Source: Elusimicrobiota bacterium
GTDB lineage: Bacteria > Elusimicrobiota > Elusimicrobia > Elusimicrobiales > UBA9959
Direction of reading: 5' to 3'
Assembly (NCBI GenBank): GCA_016209085.1
Contig: JACQWV010000017.1
Coordinates: forward strand, 1-60,339
DNA: 60,339 nt
Made by a program: the position numbers and the translations under genes. Below the pieces are notes generated by a model. It was not told the origin of the DNA and made no database searches. It saw only the letters and a program-made list of their open reading frames with translations. This document shows positions 51,785 to 57,637 of the stretch, piece after piece (the stretch's first letter is position 1; the number at the start of each line of letters is the position of its first letter).

Positions 51785-53026
51785 TTATTTCTTGTTGTTC
51801 GCTATTTGCTCTGTTATTGCATTCATCAGAATTCTGTAGCCATCTAACAGGAATTGAATCTTCGCTGAAAATATGTAAACTTCGGTTTTAAAAATCTCGC
51901 GCCAATTTTCCGGGAATCTGACAAAATCTTTGTGCGTGGTTATCAGCGGCAGATAATGTCTTGCGGTTTCTATCGCCGTCATTTCTTCTACGGTGAAGAA
52001 GTGATGGTCAGGATAACGCCAGGCCTGCCTGAGGCTGATTTTTAGGGATTTGAGGTTTTCTTCAAAAGACCCTGGGTCTCCTATGCCGGAAATGACTGCG
52101 GCTTCCTTTTTGAATTCCGCCGGGTGCATGCCTTTCATGGTAAACGCGTCTATGAAGCATTCAGGCGAATATACGGTTTCAAGAATCGGCGCGTTTTGGT
52201 CGTCGGCATAGCCTCCGACACCTGTGGGTCGGGTGGCATAGCGCCCGACACTTGATGAGGTCGTCGGCATAGCCTCCGACACCTGTGGCCGCAGTGCGGC
52301 TGTTCCGCCAGAGGCTCGTTGTTCCGCCGCAGTGCGGCTGTTCCGGTTGAATTTCACGATTTCCTGTTTAAGGGTATCCAGATTCTTTTGGCTGGTTCTT
52401 TCTACATGCGTCAATATTATGATGTCGGCCGTTTTCAGCCTGTATTTCGGCTCCCTCAGGTTTCCCATGGGGAGGAGTTTTTCATTTTCAAACGGCATGC
52501 CGGCGTTTATGAGAATTATTTTTAGGTCTTTTTTTATGGAAAAATTCTGAAATCCGTCGTCAAGCAGAAGCACGTCGCTTTTAAAGAGATTCAGGGCAAG
52601 TTTTCCTGTTTTGATTCTGTCCGGTCCGACTATTACCGGTATGGAATGCGGATTGAGGAGATTGTACAGCATCATGGCTTCATCGCCGGTGTCCCTGATG
52701 CTGAACGGGCCCGGCCCGCACAGCGCGACGGGAGACGCGGAACTTCGGGTTCTTTTATATCCCCTGATGAGGACCGCAGGGTTATGGCCGGATTTTTTCA
52801 GTTCTATGGCTGTCAGAATTGCCATAGATGTTTTTCCTGTTCCGCCGGTTGAGATATTTCCGAAACAGATTACCGGAACCCCAGAAGAGGCTGGTTTTAA
52901 AAATTCATTGTCATAGAGAAAATATCTGCATTTGAGAGCGAGCAGATACAAAAAAGAGAGAAACTGAAGAAGAAGTCTTCCGTATTTGCATTCCTTAAGT
53001 TCGTTTCTGAGTTTTTCAAGAGACAT
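51785..53026 (-). CDS. lpxK: Tetraacyldisaccharide 4'-kinase with repeat-encoded insert
   Basis: 413 residues from ATG 53026 (MSLEKLRNEL). N-terminal membrane-associated helix, then Walker A FGNISTGGTGKTS near 56-67, AVLIRGYKR, TGDEAMML, LLLDDGFQNFSIKKDL, IILTHVERTS and AVISGIGDPGSFEENL. Phosphorylates lipid A precursor at the 4' position. Residues ~229-276 (RTAAEQRASGGTAALRP, GGYADD) are an insert encoded by REP-like repeats; removing it joins KFNRN to APILETVY and gives a usual length of about 365. Overlaps the GT9 gene by 11 nt. Confidence 0.92.
   Translation of the reverse strand: MSLEKLRNELKECKYGRLLLQFLSFLYLLALKCRYFLYDNEFLKPASSGVPVICFGNISTGGTGKTSMAILTAIELKKSGHNPAVLIRGYKRTRSSASPVALCGPGPFSIRDTGDEAMMLYNLLNPHSIPVIVGPDRIKTGKLALNLFKSDVLLLDDGFQNFSIKKDLKIILINAGMPFENEKLLPMGNLREPKYRLKTADIIILTHVERTSQKNLDTLKQEIVKFNRNSRTAAEQRASGGTAALRPQVSEAMPTTSSSVGRYATRPTGVGGYADDQNAPILETVYSPECFIDAFTMKGMHPAEFKKEAAVISGIGDPGSFEENLKSLKISLRQAWRYPDHHFFTVEEMTAIETARHYLPLITTHKDFVRFPENWREIFKTEVYIFSAKIQFLLDGYRILMNAITEQIANNKK
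52198..52345. repeat. REP-like repeat cluster inserted in lpxK
   Basis: Direct repeats GTCGTCGGCATAGCCTCCGA... at 52199-52228 and 52259-52288, palindrome TCGGGTGGCATAGCGCCCGA at 52229-52248, and GCCGCAGTGCGGCTGTTCCG at 52288-52307 and 52326-52345. Modules shared with lptA 43523-43668. 144-147 nt, in frame. Confidence 0.9.
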
Positions 53027-53945
53027 TGGTAACGTGTTTTTCCAATTCTTCAAATACATGAATTGCCGAGAGTTTATTCAAATCGCCCTGTATGTATTGA
53101 TGAATTTTATCCGGGGGTCCCCATGATTGGGGAGATTCTATGTGGTTGTAAATAGTAAACGTGGGAGTATTCTGGCTTACTGCAATGTGCATGGGCCCTG
53201 AAGTCCCTCCGACATGCAATCCGGAATTATGCATAAGAGCGGCCAGATCAAGGATGTCAAAATCGGGAGTGATTATGTGATTTTTACGGCAAAGAGCCAT
53301 GACATTCTCCACGTAGGAAAATTCTCCCGGCCCCCGCAGGAATATGACTTTAGCCCGGTGTTCGGCGGAGAGCAGATCGGCCAGTTCCGCAAATTTAGGC
53401 CCTGACCACCTCCGTTCCGGCGTCGAAGAAGTCAAGTGAAACGTAACGATAAAATCTTTTCCGGGATCAAGTCCGTTTTTTTCAAAGAAAGAGGAAACTT
53501 TAGCGGCGTTCTCGCTGCCGTATTTAAGGTCAATGGATATCCCGTCGTAATTTATCCCCAGGGGATCCAGCAGCTGGAGCCGGTCGTAGATAGTATAACC
53601 CTTTTTCTTGAATCTCGGCATAAGATTGTAAAAGAGAAAACCGTGAGGCCTCCAGAAAGCGAGTCTCTTTTGCGCTCCTGAGAAACGCGCGTATAAGCCG
53701 GATACGGAGGAGAGCATGTAGTCTATCACCAGGTCAAATTTTCTGCGTCTTATTTCCCAGAAAGCGGTTTCGCCTCTTATCAGGATTCCCGAAAGATATG
53801 GATTGTATTTGAGCGCTTTTTCACAGCGCTTTTTGGTAAAAAAGTAGATTTCAACGTCTACGCGGTTTTTTTTGATGGCACGCACTAGGGGGGTGGTCAG
53901 CAGCACGTCTCCGATGCCTTTAAAAACTATAATCAGTATTTTCAT
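53016..53945 (-). CDS. Glycosyltransferase family 9 (heptosyltransferase-like)
   Basis: 309 residues. Start KILIIVFKGIGDVLLTTPLVRAIKK is the GT9 N-terminal fold; VTFHLTSSTPERRWSGPKFAEL and HVGGTSGPMHIAVSQNTPTF are the ADP-heptose-binding part with the conserved GPMH. Predicted to add heptose or a related sugar to the LPS core at the inner membrane. Which sugar position is unknown. Confidence 0.88.
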   Translation of the reverse strand: MKILIIVFKGIGDVLLTTPLVRAIKKNRVDVEIYFFTKKRCEKALKYNPYLSGILIRGETAFWEIRRRKFDLVIDYMLSSVSGLYARFSGAQKRLAFWRPHGFLFYNLMPRFKKKGYTIYDRLQLLDPLGINYDGISIDLKYGSENAAKVSSFFEKNGLDPGKDFIVTFHLTSSTPERRWSGPKFAELADLLSAEHRAKVIFLRGPGEFSYVENVMALCRKNHIITPDFDILDLAALMHNSGLHVGGTSGPMHIAVSQNTPTFTIYNHIESPQSWGPPDKIHQYIQGDLNKLSAIHVFEELEKHVTNVS

Positions 53946-54080
53946 AATTAAAAAGTAATTAAGTTATTGAGAAATTAAGAGATTAAGTTTGGAAAGCAAT
54001 TAAATTTTCAACACATTACTTATTTTCCATGTTCTTCTTTTACTTAATTACTCAATCACTTAACCTCTTAATCGCTAATT
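53946..54080. repeat. AT-rich inverted tandem repeats between GT9 and DUF4254 genes
   Basis: AAGTAATTAAGTTATTGAGAAATTAAGAG units at left, TTACTTAATTACTCAATCACTTAACCTCTTAATCGC at right, complementary halves. No ORF. Confidence 0.8.
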
Positions 54081-54084
54081 TTAT

Positions 54085-54351
54085 TTACTGTATTCTGTAT
54101 TTAGGGTCATTGTACATCTTGAACTGCCTGTATATTTTGAGTTTTGCCAGACCTGCGCCGTATTTTTCCAGCAATTCATCTATTTCCGCTTCCAGGTCGC
54201 TCTTTTGCATTTGCAATATCTTTATTTTCCGGAGAGATTCTTCAACGTGGGTTTTATCCACGTCTTTGCGCCGCGTTTGTTCGGCCATGTGATATATTTT
54301 CAGCGTCAATATGCTGATTTTATCCGTGAGACTTCCGAGCGTTTCCGCCAT
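54085..54351 (-). CDS. C-terminal half of a DUF4254 protein
   Basis: 88 residues matching the second half of DUF4254: [69 protein letters not shown]. The ATG lies inside the 3' end of the N-terminal half, in another frame. DUF4254 function is unknown. All-helical, cytoplasmic. Confidence 0.72.
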   Translation of the reverse strand: MAETLGSLTDKISILTLKIYHMAEQTRRKDVDKTHVEESLRKIKILQMQKSDLEAEIDELLEKYGAGLAKLKIYRQFKMYNDPKYRIQ

Positions 54352-54547
54352 GATTTAACGCCTCCGATACTTTTTCGTCAATCTTTTCTATCAAGTCGTT
54401 GCGAAGCTGGTTTAATCTGTCTATCTGCCTTTTGGCGCGGGCAACGGTCAGATTATCCGGCAACCGCGCTTTGTCTTCCTCATGCCACAACAGGACATTG
54501 GTCATGGCGAGTTCGCTTATCAACCTGCCTATTTCTTTTTTTGACAT
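54320..54547 (-). CDS. N-terminal half of a DUF4254 protein
   Basis: 75 residues: [19 protein letters not shown] and [20 protein letters not shown] match the first half of DUF4254 (the WHEED and RNDLIEKID motifs). It ends [11 protein letters not shown] and overlaps the second half by 32 nt. One-base change would join them, but overlapping start and stop allow coupled translation of two chains. The ribosome site GGAGGAG is supplied by an octamer tandem repeat. Confidence 0.72.
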   Translation of the reverse strand: MSKKEIGRLISELAMTNVLLWHEEDKARLPDNLTVARAKRQIDRLNQLRNDLIEKIDEKVSEALNHGGNARKSHG

Positions 54548-54558
54548 ATTATTTCACT

Positions 54559-54592
54559 CCTCCAATCCTCTAATCCTCCAGCCCTCTAAACC
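54559..54592 (-). promoter_or_regulatory. Octamer repeat supplying a Shine-Dalgarno and an upstream stop codon
   Basis: + strand units CCTCCAAT, CCTCTAAT, CCTCCAGC, CCTCTAAA (8 nt). On the coding strand the last unit gives ATTGGAGG upstream of ATG 54547, and the first gives TTTAGAGG whose TAG is the stop of the deacetylase gene. Confidence 0.8.
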
Positions 54593-55401
54593 AATCTTGA
54601 CATGCCTCTTGTCAAATGAAGATGCATGTCCAGATTGTTTTCATCTCCCCTTATGAATAATCTGTCAATGGGGCGTTTTTCCGGCTTCCAGGGCCATGGG
54701 GTCTTTCCCTGTTTAAAACTGAAATCAAAAACATAGCCTGCATTAAAAACCATGTTCCGTATGAGAGGCGTATATGCGCCGGCGCCGTAAGGATACGCAA
54801 AAGCCGCGATTTCACAGCCTAATTTCGCTTCAAGCTGTTTTTTGGACTCTATCAATTCCCATTTGACCTGTTCAGGGGGTATTCTGGTTAAATCCGGATG
54901 ATTCATGGTATGCGAGCCGAATTCCATGAATTTGCTTTCTTTCATTTCAAAAATCTGCTCCCATGTGAGCATGTTTATCCACGGCTCTGTTTCAGGATTA
55001 TGCCATAAGTTTATCTTGCCTATTGTGTTATAAGCAAGGAATATGTTGCCTTTTGCGTTCAAATCCTTTAATATTTTATAAGCATGTTCATAATTGTTCT
55101 GGTAGCCGTCGTCAAAGGTTACAATCGCTGATTTTGAGGGCAAATCAGATTCGCTTTTAGCGGCTTTTAAAAGCTCCGAAAAGACCAAGGTCTGGTAACC
55201 CTGCCGCAGAAGAAAAGTCATTTGTTTTCGGAAATTTTCAGGAGAGACCCACAGACTCTTGAGTTTTGAATTTTTAGGCGGATGGCCGATTTTATGATAT
55301 ACCAGAACCGGCAGGCCTGCCGTCTTCTGTTTCCACCATGTCCACCTCGCGCTTAAGCCCAGACCCAGAAGCCCGGAAAAAATTATTATCAACGATTCCA
55401 T
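54586..55401 (-). CDS. Membrane-anchored polysaccharide deacetylase (CE4/NodB fold)
   Basis: 271 residues. N-terminal hydrophobic anchor (LIIIFSGLLGLGLSA). NodB motifs: LVYHKIG, AIVTFDDGYQNNYEHA (motif 1, catalytic Asp and metal Asp), GSHTMNHPDLTRI (motif 2, H-x3-H), AFAYPYGAGA (motif 3). Metal-dependent removal of N- or O-acetyl groups. Location between glycosyltransferases suggests an LPS or exopolysaccharide target; peptidoglycan is possible. Confidence 0.87.
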   Translation of the reverse strand: MESLIIIFSGLLGLGLSARWTWWKQKTAGLPVLVYHKIGHPPKNSKLKSLWVSPENFRKQMTFLLRQGYQTLVFSELLKAAKSESDLPSKSAIVTFDDGYQNNYEHAYKILKDLNAKGNIFLAYNTIGKINLWHNPETEPWINMLTWEQIFEMKESKFMEFGSHTMNHPDLTRIPPEQVKWELIESKKQLEAKLGCEIAAFAYPYGAGAYTPLIRNMVFNAGYVFDFSFKQGKTPWPWKPEKRPIDRLFIRGDENNLDMHLHLTRGMSRLV

Positions 55402-55434
55402 AGATATATATTATAGAACTTCTTTAAATTTTAT

Positions 55435-56949
55435 CTAACAGACTGCTAAGCCTTTCAGCATTTCAACGGCCGCATTAAAGACCATATCCGTAGTAATCAG
55501 CCGCATACACAGGAAATGCCGTTTAGGGCATCTGCGGGAGCCATGTAAAGCGCATGGCCTGCATTTGAGCGGCGTTTCTATTACCTTGTGGATGTCGCCG
55601 TATGGGAAGAATCCCAGTTCTTTTGTCGTGGGTCCGAATATGGCTATGGTCGGCACGTTTAAGGCGGTTGCTATGTGCATGGGACCGGAGTCGTTTGTGA
55701 TGAAAAGTTTCAATTTTTTTATTACTGCCATTAACTCCGGTATGTTTGTCTTGCCTGTGATGTTTATGCATGAATCCGGCCCGGCCTCTTTTTCAATATC
55801 GGAGTTCCATGCCGTTTCATTTTTGCCGCCGATTATCAGGACTTTTGTTTTGAATCTCCCGTTCAGTTTCTTTATCAGTTCGGCGTATCTTTGAGGCAGC
55901 CATCTTTTTGTATCCCAGACTGAACCGGGGCTGATTCCTATATGAATATTTCCGCCAAAACCGAATTCTCGCGCGTTCGGGAGTTTCAATTCCGGAAAAT
56001 CAGAGGATAGATTTCCGGAAAACGGCAGGAGAAGACTCATATTCCTTTCAACATCGTGAAGGAGCCATGTAAAGGGTATTTTTTTCGTAAAAAGGAAACT
56101 TCCTGCGCTTGAATCAAATCCGATCCTTACCGGAATTCCCGCAAAGTAGGCCAGAAGGGCGCTTCTCAGTGACCTGTGCGGAATAACCGCCACATCAAAT
56201 TTGCGCGATTTCAGGATTCTCAGAATCCTTAGAAATTCCGGGAAGAAGAATTTTGATTTTTTTTTCTCATCCGCTATTATTTCGTCCGCCTGTCCGGAAT
56301 TTCTGAAAACTTCAGCCATTTCCGGTCTTGCGAGCACGGTTATTTTGGGATTCTTGAGAAGGGATTTCATTGCCTTTAAAAGAGGGAGGGTCAGAACGCA
56401 GTCGCCGAGAAAAGCAGTTTGAATCACGCATGCTTTTGTAAAGCCGCGGCTGTTTTTATTGTCAGACAAATTGAATTTCCAGTCGTCAATCTGCGGAAAC
56501 TTATGAACTACAGGCACGTTTAATTTGTCAAGAACGCTCAAATATCTGTCAAGAACGTGCTTTTCTAGAGCCGGGCTTGGAACCCTGAAATTTACGAATA
56601 ATCTTCTGGCAACGGAGTCTTTCCTGTAGCGAAGTGCGCCGGAAACGCCGGACAACAGACAGATAAGATGCGTTCTGAAAGTGGAATGCAGGTCAATGAT
56701 ATGCGTGAATTTTCTTTTCCTGATTTCACGCGCCGCCTGCAGGACGTTTTTGAAAGGAAGTACGTCCGCCACCTGCGGGTTTCTGAGCAATGGCGCCGCA
56801 AATTGCGGTTTCACAAGAACCGAAATACTGGCATGGTGCCATTTGTCTTTGAGATTCCTGAAAACCGGGGCAGTCAGGATGACGTCGCCGAGAGACGAGA
56901 GCCTGATTACCAGTATTTTCGGCGCGGCCTGCCCGCCGTCGTTTTCCAT
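55435..56949 (-). CDS. Fused glycosyltransferase 9: extra N-terminal half plus complete heptosyltransferase
   Basis: 504 residues from ATG 56949 (MENDGGQAAP). Residues ~11-155 are an N-terminal GT9 half-domain (KILVIRLSSLGDVILTAPVF, IDLHSTFRTHLICLLSG, ALEKHVLDRYLSVLDKL). Residues ~180-504 are a whole GT9 enzyme: ACVIQTAFLGDCVLTLPLL, IGISPGSVWDTKRWLPQRY, INITGKTNIPELMAVI, FITNDSGPMHIATALNVP, and the heptosyltransferase II-like tail CRPCALHGSRRCPKRHFLCM. First gene of the LPS block. The lone half-domain lacks the donor-binding half and probably acts structurally. Confidence 0.85.
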   Translation of the reverse strand: MENDGGQAAPKILVIRLSSLGDVILTAPVFRNLKDKWHHASISVLVKPQFAAPLLRNPQVADVLPFKNVLQAAREIRKRKFTHIIDLHSTFRTHLICLLSGVSGALRYRKDSVARRLFVNFRVPSPALEKHVLDRYLSVLDKLNVPVVHKFPQIDDWKFNLSDNKNSRGFTKACVIQTAFLGDCVLTLPLLKAMKSLLKNPKITVLARPEMAEVFRNSGQADEIIADEKKKSKFFFPEFLRILRILKSRKFDVAVIPHRSLRSALLAYFAGIPVRIGFDSSAGSFLFTKKIPFTWLLHDVERNMSLLLPFSGNLSSDFPELKLPNAREFGFGGNIHIGISPGSVWDTKRWLPQRYAELIKKLNGRFKTKVLIIGGKNETAWNSDIEKEAGPDSCINITGKTNIPELMAVIKKLKLFITNDSGPMHIATALNVPTIAIFGPTTKELGFFPYGDIHKVIETPLKCRPCALHGSRRCPKRHFLCMRLITTDMVFNAAVEMLKGLAVC

Positions 56950-57006
56950 AGGTCGCAACATAAATGCAATATCAAAATATTATAATATTATTGGAGGTCG
57001 GGTAAC
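56950..57006. promoter_or_regulatory. Divergent start region of the LPS block and surface-protein genes
   Basis: 57-nt AT-rich spacer. TATAAT at 56981-56986 lies within a TATTATAATA palindrome readable on both strands. GGAGG at 56993-56997 serves the + gene. No clear -35. A divergent promoter is plausible. Confidence 0.4.
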
Positions 57007-57534
57007 ATGAGATATAAGTATATTTCAACGCTGCTTACCGCAGCCGCTTTTTTGTTTTGCGTTAAAGCCTATGGATTTTTGCTGTCAAAATTTTACAGGA
57101 TAGCCCTGCTGGAGCAGGCATCTGCCGCCATAGGGGACTTAAAGACAGGGGGGGGTTACAGTCTCTTCGGAACTACCGGAAATTTTAATTTAAGTTCTGT
57201 TTCAAGCTCAAGATTCGTCATAAACCGCGGGGTTTTGACGTCCTGGCGGCCGCCTGAGTTGAATCTGAACAAAGCGCACGTATATCCTAATCCCTGCAAT
57301 CTCAAATATGGCTGCAATGCAGTGACTTTTACAAGATTGACTTTCAAGGCAAACATAAAAATATATACGGTTTCGGGGGAACTTGTTAAAATCATACGCA
57401 GGGAAGACAGTACGGACAGCCAGGCATGGGATTTAAAAAACGAATACGGCAGGCAGTTATCAAGCGGGCTCTACATCTATTTTATTGAAGGCGAGGGACA
57501 CACCAAAGAGGGAAAATTAGTGATAGTAAGATAA
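57007..57534 (+). CDS. Small exported protein with T9SS-type A sorting domain
   Basis: 175 residues. Signal peptide (STLLTAAAFLFCVKAYG). A ~70-residue N-part with a GGGYSLFGTTGNFNLSS-like region (GGGYSLFGTTG), then the sorting module: AHVYPNPCNLKYG, ANIKIYTVSGELVKII, AWDLKNEYGRQLSSGLYIYF, KEGKLVIVR. The same module ends the giant protein. Probably surface-displayed. Good ribosome site GGAGG. Confidence 0.78.
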   Translation: MRYKYISTLLTAAAFLFCVKAYGFLLSKFYRIALLEQASAAIGDLKTGGGYSLFGTTGNFNLSSVSSSRFVINRGVLTSWRPPELNLNKAHVYPNPCNLKYGCNAVTFTRLTFKANIKIYTVSGELVKIIRREDSTDSQAWDLKNEYGRQLSSGLYIYFIEGEGHTKEGKLVIVR

Positions 57535-57637
57535 ATACAGCAGTAACCAGTAACCGGTGGCATAGCAAGAAGCAAAATATCCAGTAACCAGTAACTGATT
57601 GGTGGGATTGGTTATAGGAACTCGCGGAGGCAATTTA
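57535..57637. repeat. Heptad repeat (CAGTAAC) upstream of the tail-fibre-like gene
   Basis: AGCAGTAACCAGTAACCGG and CCAGTAACCAGTAACTG flank a GGCATAGCAAG spacer. GGAGG at 57625-57629 just before the next ATG. The reverse-complement array sits inside that gene's signal peptide. Confidence 0.8.
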
